DNA of 26,318 nucleotides from Chloroflexota bacterium (GCA_026389735.1 JAPLHH010000027.1:1-26318), one strand, 5' to 3'. Counted from the stretch's first letter, positions 6,692-15,188 are shown. Program-made: numbers and translations. The notes: generated by a model not told the origin, from the letters alone.

Positions 6692-8773
6692 ATGAATAAG
6701 ATTCTAATTCTGTCAAACGACCCGGTATTTAGGCAAAAAAATACAAAGGTTCTAACCAAAGGCGGCTTCCAAGTAGCTGATGCTCCGGATGCTCTCGATG
6801 GCCTACTCATGATTGACAAGAATGGCTTTGACGCCATTGTTATCGATGAGGAACTTTCTGGAATTGATGGCTACTGGGCCTGCAGAAAGATACGTCAGTA
6901 TTCAGAGATTCCAATAATTCTTCTTGGTAATGAACCGGTTCAGGAGGTATGGGAGAAGATTGACGACTTTGGTTTTGATATGTATTTGAAAAAGTCGGTT
7001 AAGCCTCGTGAGCTGATGGCGCACATTAAAGCTATCCTTAGGAGGACTCGTGGTGAGGAAGAGATAGAGCCGTCCCGAGAAGAGAAGCCGTCTGAGGTAG
7101 AACCTGCCCCGGCTGCTCCTTTACCAGAGGTTGAACCGGTTCAAAAGAAAAAGCTTGTTGGGGTGCAGCCGCAAAAAATCATCTGCTCTAATTGCAAATC
7201 TGATAACCCGGCGGGACAAAAGCTCTGCAGGACATGCGGAGCAAAGCTGACTGATGAGACGCAACCTACTTTAGTTACTCCTTTACCAGAGACTGGACCA
7301 GTTCGGTTGGCCGAAACTGCTAAGCGAAAAGCAGTTACAAACCAAACAGTGGCTGATAGCTCTCCTGTAATTAGTGAAACTACTTTTGGAGCCTGGCGGG
7401 ATGCCCGAGTGGTCAGGCTTATTGATGCGCTTGTTAAAGGTAAGATTGCCGAAATCAGCCCAATAATAGACATAGCGGCGAAGGGCGGCTTTACTTATCC
7501 TGCGGTTGACAGGCTTTTGGAAACCTCAGGGGAGGAGACGGCACATATTCTGGAGATTCTGGCAAAGGATGACATTCTAAATAGAAAACTGTTTGAGAAA
7601 CTCCATGTTGACCCCGAGGGCTCGCTTGAGCTGGTTCCGGTAGAGCGTTGCCCGCATTGTGGTTCAGTTAATTTGTTGAAGGGGCAGCTCATTGAGCATT
7701 TCGGCTGTGGAAATGTGGCGCTTAATCAGGATTACATGAGCGACCACAAGTACATTTGTCCTAAATGCAAGAAGGAGCTTAAGCTTCTTGGTACCGATTA
7801 CCGCTATGCCGGGATGCAATACAGGTGCCTCGACGACGGCGATATTTTCCCCACTCCGGTGACCAAGTGGCGCAGCTTACAGACCGGCAGAGTCTGGGCT
7901 ATGGAAGAACTGCAGGAGGCTTGGATCTACTCGTATAGTTTGAACCCAGACAGGAAAGATTGGCTGGAGTTTCAGCTCAAGCCGAAAGCCCAGCTCATTG
8001 ATTTCTTGAGAGTTCGAGGCTATCAAGTGGAGGAATTGGCTGAGCTACATGGTGCCTCAGGAGCCACGTATACTATTGACATACTGGCTTCCAGAGATGA
8101 TGGCTTGGCCCAGTTCCGCATGGGTATTGGCATCCTCACTGCTTTACTTGGTGAAAACGAGGTCGGGCTTGACGAGTTGTTTAAGTTCGATACTAAAGCC
8201 TATGACACAGGGATAAACTACAAGGCGGTAATTGCTTTACCTAGACTGAGCCCGGAAGCGACGAAGTTTGCTGAAAGGCAGAAGATCGGGGTCTTCGAGG
8301 TTGCGGACCCAGAGACCTTCATGTCCTATCTTAGTAGCCAAGCTCGCCCAGCACCTGCGGTCCCGACAAGAGCCAAAGCTCGCTACCCGAGTAAAATGGG
8401 TGCTACATCAGGGCCCCAAGCCCGAGTCGCAGAATTCCTCAGGCAACATGGCTATGAGGTCTTCGAAAAGGCGAAGGTCCCTGGGAAATCAGGTGCCGAA
8501 CATGTATTCGACATCTTTGCTCAGAGGGACGATGTGATTATTAGACCGACCATCGCTGTGGCTATTGCTACGGCTGATGACGGACAGGCCGTAGGTGTAG
8601 GCAAAGTGGCGCAGTTTGATGCCGAAGTTTTCGATACCGGTATCAGGAACAAGGTTCTTGTCGCCATTCCACAGACAACTGCTGAAGCCAAACAGCTTGC
8701 CAGACAGCAGCGAATAAGGGTCTTGGACGAGCATGAACTGGAAGGCTTAATCCATTCTTCGGCAGCAGCCTGA
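6692..8773 (+). CDS. Atypical receiver - zinc ribbon - TackOD1-like - dual endonuclease-fold protein, 693 aa
   Basis: Domains in order: a receiver (1-118) keeping D52 and K100/K101 but with N9-D10 instead of the usual acidic pair and G79 at the Thr/Ser switch; an acidic Pro/Glu linker; a zinc ribbon (C165/C168/C179/C182); a helical region (230-310); a metal-binding module (C320-x2-C323, H336, C339, C356-x2-C359, C379, with GTDY between) matching my memory of TackOD1, the thaumarchaeal output domain; and two paralogous modules (432-548 and 575-690) resembling Mrr/PD-(D/E)XK folds. The two modules share FLR-x2-GY, D463/D607 with following A-x-R-D-D, F-D-x4-DTGI and AIP. The second and third catalytic residues (E/Q-x-K) are not visible, so nuclease activity is doubtful. 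Probably a soluble signalling adaptor; its role is inferred from neighbours. Confidence 0.8.
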   Translation: MNKILILSNDPVFRQKNTKVLTKGGFQVADAPDALDGLLMIDKNGFDAIVIDEELSGIDGYWACRKIRQYSEIPIILLGNEPVQEVWEKIDDFGFDMYLKKSVKPRELMAHIKAILRRTRGEEEIEPSREEKPSEVEPAPAAPLPEVEPVQKKKLVGVQPQKIICSNCKSDNPAGQKLCRTCGAKLTDETQPTLVTPLPETGPVRLAETAKRKAVTNQTVADSSPVISETTFGAWRDARVVRLIDALVKGKIAEISPIIDIAAKGGFTYPAVDRLLETSGEETAHILEILAKDDILNRKLFEKLHVDPEGSLELVPVERCPHCGSVNLLKGQLIEHFGCGNVALNQDYMSDHKYICPKCKKELKLLGTDYRYAGMQYRCLDDGDIFPTPVTKWRSLQTGRVWAMEELQEAWIYSYSLNPDRKDWLEFQLKPKAQLIDFLRVRGYQVEELAELHGASGATYTIDILASRDDGLAQFRMGIGILTALLGENEVGLDELFKFDTKAYDTGINYKAVIALPRLSPEATKFAERQKIGVFEVADPETFMSYLSSQARPAPAVPTRAKARYPSKMGATSGPQARVAEFLRQHGYEVFEKAKVPGKSGAEHVFDIFAQRDDVIIRPTIAVAIATADDGQAVGVGKVAQFDAEVFDTGIRNKVLVAIPQTTAEAKQLARQQRIRVLDEHELEGLIHSSAAA

Positions 8774-8805
8774 TTATTCTAGGGGTAGAGCGAAGACAGG
8801 CGACT

Positions 8806-8833
8806 TTGATTACGGGGCTTTGAGTCATATAAT
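8806..8833 (+). promoter_or_regulatory. Predicted promoter of the glycosyltransferase gene
   Basis: TTGATT (8806-8811), 16 bases, then a perfect TATAAT (8828-8833). Only 12 bases separate the -10 from ATG 8846, giving a leader of about 5 bases that retains a GAGG motif. Confidence 0.5.
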
Positions 8834-8845
8834 GTTGAGGAAACG

Positions 8846-10417
8846 ATGAAGAAGAGCGCGATTGTCATAGCTGTCATTGGCCTTATCTTATACGGTCTTG
8901 TGATTCTTGTATCACCAGGAATAACCACACTACTGGCTACAATCACCGGTGTTGTCATTGCTATCGCCTTTTTGGTGGCGGTGATTTTGAGAGCTAGGTT
9001 CCCCACGATAATACGGCGGGTACCATGGTTATATATGATGCCGTTATATTTCATTTTCCTGTTTATGCCGCTCTTGTTTGCAATAGTTCTTTTACTCCAG
9101 GGTAAGTTTTCTGTACTCATAATAATTGTGATGGTATCACTTGCCTTCAGCTTCTTCTATGGCTTCTTGAACATCCCGCTGGCAGTGTATCACAAATATC
9201 AGGAGGATAAGCTAACACAAAAGCCGTTAAACCGCTATCCATCATTAAGCATCATTGTCCCGGCCTATAATGAGGAAAAGTGCATTGCCGGCACAATAGA
9301 GACGCTGCTCGAAACCTATTATCCGGATAAGGAGATAATAGTCGTTGATGATGGCTCGACGGATAATACCTACGGGATAGCATCGTCTTATGCTAGTCGT
9401 GGGGTAAAGGTGATCCACCGGCCTAACGGAGGCAAAGCTGCGGCTCTGAACCATGGTTTACAGTTCGCCAAAGGGGAAATTTTTGTCTGCGTTGATGCCG
9501 ATAGTATGGTGGGCAGGACGGCTCTGGTTGAGCTGGTCAGGAGATTTGAGGACCCGACTGTTGTTGCTGTCGCTGGCAATGTTAAAGTTCTTAACCGGAA
9601 TAAGCTTCTAGCTCTGTGTCAGGCATTAGAATACGTTTTCGATATAAATATATCCAGGAGGGGACTTGATATTTTTGGCGCTGTTATTGTGGTGCCCGGC
9701 TGTTTGGGGGCTTTCCGTACTAAAGCTATAAGGAGTAGTGGTGGCTGGGATGTGGAAACCATCGTGGAAGACTTCGATACTACAATAAAGATATTTAAGG
9801 GAGGTGCCTTTGATGTATCAAATCCCCTGGCCCCCATAGACCTGCAAGAGCCGGACTTCCAGGCTGCTGCCAAAGGGATGAAGGTAGGCAAGGTAGTTCA
9901 GGCAAGTTCAGCGGCGGTTGTCTACACTGAAGCTCCAGAGAAATTGGGTGACTTATGGAAACAGAGGCTGAGATGGTATCGAGGTAATTTACAGACTATA
10001 CTGAAGCACAGGGATGCCTTTAGAAATCCAAGGTTCGGCGCCCTCTACACTTTGGGCTTCCCCTATGTCCTTATTTCTATGATATTTATCCCTATCTCAA
10101 TGGTTGCCGTCCTTATCACAGGCATACTGGCGATCTTAGCCGGTGATATTGTGCCGATTCTTCTGATTTTTGGAGTGTTCACCTTGCTTCAGTTTGTAGT
10201 TTCTTTGCTAGCCATACAGCTGGATGATGAAGACTTGAAGCTATCTCTTTACTCTATATTTTTTGTTATAGGCTACAAGCATTTTCTGGACATTATTAAG
10301 ATAAAGGCAGCCTTTGATGTGCTTACCAAGCGTAAGATGGGGTGGGATAAGCTGCAGAGGATTGGACTGTATCAGAAGGAAGTTGCTAGAAGACGTCAGG
10401 TAGCAGCACAACGGTGA
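8846..10417 (+). CDS. Membrane processive family 2 glycosyltransferase (PgaC/BcsA-like)
   Basis: The protein inserts in the membrane through N-terminal helices (about 5-25, 28-48, 62-84 and 88-112) and a C-terminal group (about 400-485). The cytosolic catalytic domain is GT-A: SIIVPAYNE (135-143), VDDGSTDNT (167-175), DAD (217-219), VEDFD (307-311) and QRLRW (373-377). The Q-x-x-R-W motif marks processive synthases such as poly-N-acetylglucosamine, hyaluronan and cellulose synthases; the donor sugar cannot be read from the sequence, though PgaC-like GlcNAc polymerases are closest in layout. It sits after the signalling genes and before a deacetylase-like relic and glmS, which together suggest an amino-sugar polymer. 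It has its own promoter. Confidence 0.88.
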   Translation: MKKSAIVIAVIGLILYGLVILVSPGITTLLATITGVVIAIAFLVAVILRARFPTIIRRVPWLYMMPLYFIFLFMPLLFAIVLLLQGKFSVLIIIVMVSLAFSFFYGFLNIPLAVYHKYQEDKLTQKPLNRYPSLSIIVPAYNEEKCIAGTIETLLETYYPDKEIIVVDDGSTDNTYGIASSYASRGVKVIHRPNGGKAAALNHGLQFAKGEIFVCVDADSMVGRTALVELVRRFEDPTVVAVAGNVKVLNRNKLLALCQALEYVFDINISRRGLDIFGAVIVVPGCLGAFRTKAIRSSGGWDVETIVEDFDTTIKIFKGGAFDVSNPLAPIDLQEPDFQAAAKGMKVGKVVQASSAAVVYTEAPEKLGDLWKQRLRWYRGNLQTILKHRDAFRNPRFGALYTLGFPYVLISMIFIPISMVAVLITGILAILAGDIVPILLIFGVFTLLQFVVSLLAIQLDDEDLKLSLYSIFFVIGYKHFLDIIKIKAAFDVLTKRKMGWDKLQRIGLYQKEVARRRQVAAQR

Positions 10418-10550
10418 AGCCGGCCTCTTTCAAGTAACGCATCTGGGTGGTAAATTTAGCTACTAGTGTGGAAGTTTCCGGTTTCTGGCAAGCAACGAGT
10501 GTCGTAGCCACCAATAAGAGCAAAATGACCCAAAACTTCGCTTTTTTCAC
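10386..10550 (-). pseudogene. Lipoprotein relic resembling a truncated polysaccharide deacetylase
   Basis: GTG 10550 has AAGGAG 6 bases upstream and opens a classic lipoprotein signal: KKAKFWVILLLL then lipobox LVAC. After the Cys only about 35 residues follow, including FTTQMRYLKEAGFTVVLL, which resembles the F-x-x-Q-M-x-x-L-K-x-x-G-Y motif near the N-terminus of NodB-type polysaccharide deacetylases (PgaB/IcaB). The frame stops inside the antisense of the glycosyltransferase 3' end, so the catalytic domain is absent. The region before the motif, where the first metal-binding Asp would lie, is also missing. Most likely a deleted gene that once accompanied the synthase; a small genuine lipoprotein is the alternative. 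Confidence 0.4.
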
Positions 10551-10660
10551 CAGTTGCTCCTTCAATCCTCTATACATAGACTTAAGTCGTAGTATATAAT
10601 AACCTATGTGAAGCGAAAGGTAAAACCTTTTGAAAGTTGTTAAGCGTTCGTTCTGAATTG

Positions 10661-10689
10661 TTGTGCTGTTTAACCTGGGGTATTATAAT
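10661..10689 (+). promoter_or_regulatory. Predicted glmS promoter
   Basis: TTGTGC (10661-10666), 17 bases, then a perfect TATAAT (10684-10689). The leader of about 32 bases has no room for a glmS ribozyme; GAGGA near 10713 is a distant ribosome-binding site. Confidence 0.5.
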
Positions 10690-10728
10690 ACAAAAATATA
10701 GTAAAATTACACGAGGATAGCAAATAAA

Positions 10729-12504
10729 ATGTGCGGAATCATCGGCTATTGTGGCAGAGAGACAGCAGCTCCGATTGTTTTCCAAGGTCTGAAACGCGTG
10801 GAGTATCGCGGCTATGATTCGGCTGGCATAGCTACTCTATCTGACGGGAACCTGCTGATGAAGAAGGGCGTGGGTAAACTTGACGAGGTTAACAGCCATG
10901 AAGGGCTAGATGCTATTCCTGGGAGTATAGGCATAGGGCATACCCGTTGGGCAACTCACGGTGGCGTAACTACAGCTAATGCCCATCCACATTGTGATTG
11001 TAGCGGCGAGGTAGCTGTCATCCATAATGGCATAATTGATAACTACCAGGAGCTTAGAGATCAGCTCATCAGCAATGGCCATCGCTTCGCTTCAGAGACC
11101 GATACTGAGATAATCCCTCATCTTATAGAAGATGAGATGAAGAGGGGCAATTCTCTTAAGGAAGCAGTTCTAGCTGTAGCGCCAAAGCTCGAAGGCTCCT
11201 ATGCCTTCCTAGCGATATCTTCCCGAGAGCCAGACAAGATTGTCGGTATCAGGAAAGGCAGTCCTCTGGCTGTTGGCGTAAGCGACAGCGCTCTCTTTGC
11301 TGCCAGCGATGCTCTAGCTTTTCCCGATTATGTTCACGAACTAATGCCCTTGGATGATCATGAAATGATAGTGCTGACCCAGCACGGTGCTGAACTCTTC
11401 GATGCTGCCGGTAACAGATTACAAAGGGACAAAAGGCGACTTACCCTGAAGTGGGGTGAAGCCACTAAACAAGGATATCGATTTTTCATGCTCAAGGAGA
11501 TAATGGAGCAGCCTCAAGTTGTGGAAGATGCTGCTGATCAAGACAAAGAGCTGTTCACCGACATCGCTTTGGACATCCTCAGAGCTGGGCAGGTTATCAT
11601 AACTGCTTGTGGTACCTCCAGATATGCCGCTCTGGTCGGCAGATACCTCTTCTCCAAGGTTGGCAGGAAGTTCTGCGATGTTGTCATGGGCTCGGAGTTC
11701 CATTATTTCGCTGATTCTGTAGATAAGGATACCGTTGTCCTGGCTGTCTCTCAGAGCGGCGAGACGGCTGATGTTATCGAAGGCGTAAAGGTGGCTAAGG
11801 CTGCCGGGGCTAAGATTGTCTCTATCGTAAACAGGCCCATGTCTCTGCTTGCTGATCTCAGTAGTCGTGTTATCTATCTTAATTGCGGTCCCGAGCTGTG
11901 CGTGGCAGCCACCAAATCTTTCCTCAGCCAGTTAGCAGTCTTTTATCTCTTGTCTTTCGCCATGGTTAACTCCTTCGACGAGGCAGTTACCAATCTCAAG
12001 AGAATCAGCAGTGAGGTGGCTAAAGCTATCGACTGGAATAACGATAAACTTGAAAGGCTCAGCCACGAATTGAAGACCAAGAACGACTTCTATTACATAG
12101 CCAGGGGAATCAATTTTGCTATCGCCTCTGAAGGCGCTCTGAAGCTGAAAGAAATTTCCTACATTCATGCTGAAGGTATGCCAGCCGGTGAACTGAAGCA
12201 CGGCACTTTGGCACTTATTGAGCCTGGGACACCGGTAGCTGTGATATGCCCTGACGATTATACTTACAGTGAGACCTTAAGTAATGCCATGGAAGCTAAG
12301 GCCCGCGGTGCTTACATCATCGCCATCTCTGATAAAAATAATGAGATTTACGATTTCTGGATAAAGATTCCGAAAGTTGACGAACTGCTATATCCATTAA
12401 TCACCGTAATTCCTCTTCAGCTGCTGGCTTATCACTTGGCAGTTAGCCGGGGATATGACCCAGATAGGCCACGCAACCTGGCAAAGTCAGTTACTGTAAA
12501 GTAG
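10729..12504 (+). CDS. glmS: Glutamine--fructose-6-phosphate aminotransferase (isomerizing)
   Basis: GlmS makes glucosamine-6-phosphate from fructose-6-phosphate and glutamine, the entry step to UDP-GlcNAc. The N-terminal glutaminase starts with the nucleophile Cys2 (MCGIIGYCG), with YRGYDSAG, HTRWATHG and HNGIIDN downstream. Two SIS domains follow (about 275-410 and 445-580), with TACGTSRYA, SQSGETADV, EGALKLKEISYIHAEG and the conserved C-terminus PRNLAKSVTV. At 591 residues the length is normal. No glmM or glmU is next to it; it lies between the polymer synthase and a GH16 enzyme, so it may feed an amino-sugar exopolysaccharide as well as peptidoglycan. Confidence 0.97.
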   Translation: MCGIIGYCGRETAAPIVFQGLKRVEYRGYDSAGIATLSDGNLLMKKGVGKLDEVNSHEGLDAIPGSIGIGHTRWATHGGVTTANAHPHCDCSGEVAVIHNGIIDNYQELRDQLISNGHRFASETDTEIIPHLIEDEMKRGNSLKEAVLAVAPKLEGSYAFLAISSREPDKIVGIRKGSPLAVGVSDSALFAASDALAFPDYVHELMPLDDHEMIVLTQHGAELFDAAGNRLQRDKRRLTLKWGEATKQGYRFFMLKEIMEQPQVVEDAADQDKELFTDIALDILRAGQVIITACGTSRYAALVGRYLFSKVGRKFCDVVMGSEFHYFADSVDKDTVVLAVSQSGETADVIEGVKVAKAAGAKIVSIVNRPMSLLADLSSRVIYLNCGPELCVAATKSFLSQLAVFYLLSFAMVNSFDEAVTNLKRISSEVAKAIDWNNDKLERLSHELKTKNDFYYIARGINFAIASEGALKLKEISYIHAEGMPAGELKHGTLALIEPGTPVAVICPDDYTYSETLSNAMEAKARGAYIIAISDKNNEIYDFWIKIPKVDELLYPLITVIPLQLLAYHLAVSRGYDPDRPRNLAKSVTVK

Positions 12505-12617
12505 ACAACTGCCGGGGTTTGTCTGGGCAAAAGACACAAAAGACAGTGTAAGCCTTTCTTAAAAACGCTTGGTGAAAGCCGGGGGCACGTTCTCATTTGA
12601 TAAGGAAGGAGTGTTTT

Positions 12618-13658
12618 TTGTGTACTGAAAAGGTGAAGGGGGCATTTTTTGGAATAGCTACTGCTTCTGCGATGATAGCGGTGGCGATTACCTTGCTTCT
12701 GAGCAGTGGCAGTTGCGCTTCTCTCCCTCGTCCTGTTGATGCGCGCATCACTTACTTTATGCCGCCATCCGGAATTTATTATTCTGGCCAGGCGGTAACC
12801 TCTTATTTCCGGCTGAAGAACACAGGTAGGGAGGCTCGGACTTTATGGGTTGATTACGGAGTTCGCGACCAAGCGGAGCAGTGGTATGATATAACCTCCT
12901 ACTCGGTCATGCTGGGTCCTGGAGAAGAATCGCCAACTCAAAGCGCAATCTGGCAGGTTCCAGAGGCATCATCATGCATGGCTGGATATTATACAGCAGT
13001 GATGGTGGTATCGGATGTTCAGCCGGAAGGCGGAAAGGCAAAGCTGCTAGCGCATCGAGAGCAGCAGAACTCTTTTCTGGTTTTGCGTCTTTTTGAGCAC
13101 TTCGACAGTTTCGATAGAAACTTATGGGCAAAAAGCCGCCATAATTTGGGTAAGAGCTATATTGACCCACATGGTGTTGATATCAATGACGGACACGTTA
13201 GAATCAGAATTCCAGCAGGCACTTTAGCCGGTGGAGAGTTTAGCTCTACCGACTATTTCAAGTATGGCACGTATAGAGCAAGCATGTTACTGCCCTGCGT
13301 GATAGGCTTGGTGACAGGTTTCTTCTTTTATAATGATAATGGTGACGAGATTGACATTGAAATATACAACGATGGCGACTGGTACGTTGAGTTTACTACA
13401 TGGGTAAAGGATGTCAAGACTAACACGGTCAGGAAAACGCTGAATTTCGACCCCAGCGATGGATATCATGAATATCGAATTGACTTCTATCCGCAAGGAC
13501 TTAGTTTCCTTATTGACGGTCAACCTTGGCAGACATACACGTCAGGTCTACCAACAGAAACTATGAACTTGTTCGTCAATACCTGGTTTCCAGATTGGTT
13601 ACCTGGCGTCCCGCCATCAACAGATGAGTACACTTACGTTGATTGGATTCAGTATTAA
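12618..13658 (+). CDS. Secreted GH16-family glucanase-like protein
   Basis: The C-terminal part (about residues 155-345) is a GH16 jelly-roll. It has the catalytic signature DEIDIE with nucleophile E244, D246 and acid/base E248 (from this start), YFKYGTYRASM before it, and YHEYRIDFYP plus IDGQPW after it. GH16 enzymes cut beta-1,3/1,4-glucans and related polymers. The N-terminal domain (about 45-150) is a beta-sandwich of unknown role. TTG 12618 is chosen because AAGGAG lies 6 bases upstream; a TTG at 12597 is in frame but unsupported. A hydrophobic signal ends in SSGSC, not a canonical lipobox, so secretion with or without lipidation is open. Its neighbours suggest trimming or release of a surface polysaccharide. 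Confidence 0.88.
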   Translation: MCTEKVKGAFFGIATASAMIAVAITLLLSSGSCASLPRPVDARITYFMPPSGIYYSGQAVTSYFRLKNTGREARTLWVDYGVRDQAEQWYDITSYSVMLGPGEESPTQSAIWQVPEASSCMAGYYTAVMVVSDVQPEGGKAKLLAHREQQNSFLVLRLFEHFDSFDRNLWAKSRHNLGKSYIDPHGVDINDGHVRIRIPAGTLAGGEFSSTDYFKYGTYRASMLLPCVIGLVTGFFFYNDNGDEIDIEIYNDGDWYVEFTTWVKDVKTNTVRKTLNFDPSDGYHEYRIDFYPQGLSFLIDGQPWQTYTSGLPTETMNLFVNTWFPDWLPGVPPSTDEYTYVDWIQY

Positions 13659-13775
13659 CAATTTGGCAAGCAGTAGCCGAAATGAGTTGCAATAAAAGGC
13701 AACTATCCCTAGAAGGCAAGTACACGGCTCCTTGGAGAGACAGTTGACATTGGTTTTTTATTAAGCGAAAATGTA

Positions 13776-13824
13776 GTCGCGACCCTTTAGGGTCGCCTTG
13801 GGCGAGGCTAAAGCCTCGCAACTA
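13776..13824. repeat. Two-hairpin intergenic repeat, copy B (inverted)
   Basis: GCGACCC-TTTA-GGGTCGC (13779-13796) and CGAGGC-TAAA-GCCTCG (13803-13818) are the reverse complement of the pair at 945-995. It lies between the convergent GH16 and hemL genes. Confidence 0.85.
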
Positions 13825-13851
13825 TATGTTTTTTCTATCCAGCCGATGTAG

Positions 13852-13875
13852 GGACGGACCTTTAGGTCTGTCCGC
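13852..13875. repeat. Hairpin repeat GGACGGACC/GGTCTGTCC, copy 1
   Basis: A 9-bp stem with one G-U pair and TTTA loop, followed by GCTTTTATG. A near-identical hairpin is at 21557-21578. This copy lies between convergent genes and could serve as a weak terminator, but the other copy lies 5' of a gene, so the repeat is not primarily a terminator. Confidence 0.7.
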
Positions 13876-13886
13876 TTTTATGTCTC

Positions 13887-15188
13887 CTATAACAGGGAGG
13901 CAAAGGCCTTTTTGGAAGCATTGATGGTAGCTTGAATGTCCTTATCCGTGTGAGCTGCGGAGACAAAGGCGGCTTCGAACTGGGAGGGGGGCAAATATAT
14001 GCTTTGGGCCAGCATCTGATGGAAGAATTTGGAATAAAGGTTGGTGTCTGCCTTTGTGGCAGTTTCATAGTCTGTGACGACGTCTTTGGTAAAGAAGATG
14101 GTGAACATTGAGCCTACCCGGTTTAATTGTATGTCTATACTGGCTTTACTTACCGCTTCGTTAATGCCTTTCGCCAGAAGCGATGACTTCCTCTCAAGCT
14201 CTTCATAAGCTGTAGATTCTCTTAAGCTCTTTAGTGTTTCAATGCCAGCGGTCATAGCCACTGGATTTCCGGCAAGCGTCCCGGCCTGATAAACGGGCCC
14301 TAAAGGTGCCACCATCTCCATAATGTCTTTTCGACCGCCGTAGGCTCCTATAGGGAAGCCGCCACCTATAATCTTTCCCAGGCAGGTCAAGTCAGGAGGT
14401 ATATTACAAAGACTCTGGGCACCACCGTAAGCCACCCGAAAGCCAGTTATAACTTCATCGAAGATGAGCAGCGCTCCGGATTGGCGAGTCAAGCTGCGGA
14501 GATGTTCCAGGAAGCCAGGCTTCGGCAATACGACCCCCATATTGCCGGCTATTGGTTCGACTATCACGGCGGCGATGTCGGGTGCGAACTGTTTGAAAAG
14601 CTGCTCCACTGCCTCCATGTTGTTATAAGGGACGACCAAAGTATCGGAAGTTAAGGATGAGGGCACGCCGGGAGAGCTGGGTATGCCCAGGGTTGTCATT
14701 CCCGACCCTGCCTTAGCCAGCAGCCCGTTAGAATGGCCGTGGTAGCAGCCGGCGAATTTCACCACCTTGTTTCTGCCGGTGAAGGCTCGAGCCAACCGGA
14801 TGGCGCTCATCGTGGCCTCTGTGCCCGAGTTAACAAATCGCACCATCTCGATAGAAGGCATAGCTTCGCAGACCATCCTCGCCAGAGTTGTTTCTAGCTC
14901 AGTCGGACAGCCAAAGCTTGAGCCGCGCTCAATTGCCTTTTTGACGGCTCTTACTACTCGGGGTTGAGCATGTCCCAGTATGAGCGGCCCCCAGGAGCAG
15001 ACGTAATCTATGAATTCATTGCCATCCTCGTCGTACAGCCTGGAACCTTGGCCTCGCTTGATGAAAAGCGGCGTACCTCCAACCGCCTTGAAGGCGCGCA
15101 CCGGACTATTGACGCCTCCGGGCAAATAGCGTTGGGCTTCTTCAAAAAGTTGCTCTGAGCGGCTGAAATGTTTAATGTTAGAATTCAT
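13887..15188 (-). CDS. hemL: Glutamate-1-semialdehyde 2,1-aminomutase
   Basis: HemL converts glutamate-1-semialdehyde to 5-aminolevulinate in the C5 tetrapyrrole pathway. This class III PLP aminotransferase shows [17 protein letters not shown] (118-134), FDEVITGFR (243-251) with D244 for the pyridine nitrogen, and the Schiff-base K272 in [11 protein letters not shown]-terminal [10 protein letters not shown] is diagnostic of HemL. The 433 residues match the family. It is the last gene of the minus-strand hem cluster, 97 bases after hemB with a palindromic repeat in the gap. The ribosome-binding site is a weak GGGG about 10 bases before ATG 15188. Confidence 0.97.
   Translation of the reverse strand: MNSNIKHFSRSEQLFEEAQRYLPGGVNSPVRAFKAVGGTPLFIKRGQGSRLYDEDGNEFIDYVCSWGPLILGHAQPRVVRAVKKAIERGSSFGCPTELETTLARMVCEAMPSIEMVRFVNSGTEATMSAIRLARAFTGRNKVVKFAGCYHGHSNGLLAKAGSGMTTLGIPSSPGVPSSLTSDTLVVPYNNMEAVEQLFKQFAPDIAAVIVEPIAGNMGVVLPKPGFLEHLRSLTRQSGALLIFDEVITGFRVAYGGAQSLCNIPPDLTCLGKIIGGGFPIGAYGGRKDIMEMVAPLGPVYQAGTLAGNPVAMTAGIETLKSLRESTAYEELERKSSLLAKGINEAVSKASIDIQLNRVGSMFTIFFTKDVVTDYETATKADTNLYSKFFHQMLAQSIYLPPSQFEAAFVSAAHTDKDIQATINASKKAFASLL

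Noticed and set aside
7985..8761. Active restriction enzyme or a restriction-modification/defence system in the signalling cluster.
   Set aside because: The modules lack visible E/Q-x-K residues, there is no methyltransferase or helicase nearby, and the fusion to receiver and zinc domains points to signalling.
10690..10728. A glmS ribozyme upstream of glmS.
   Set aside because: The leader is only about 30-40 bases, too short for the ribozyme, and has no matching core.
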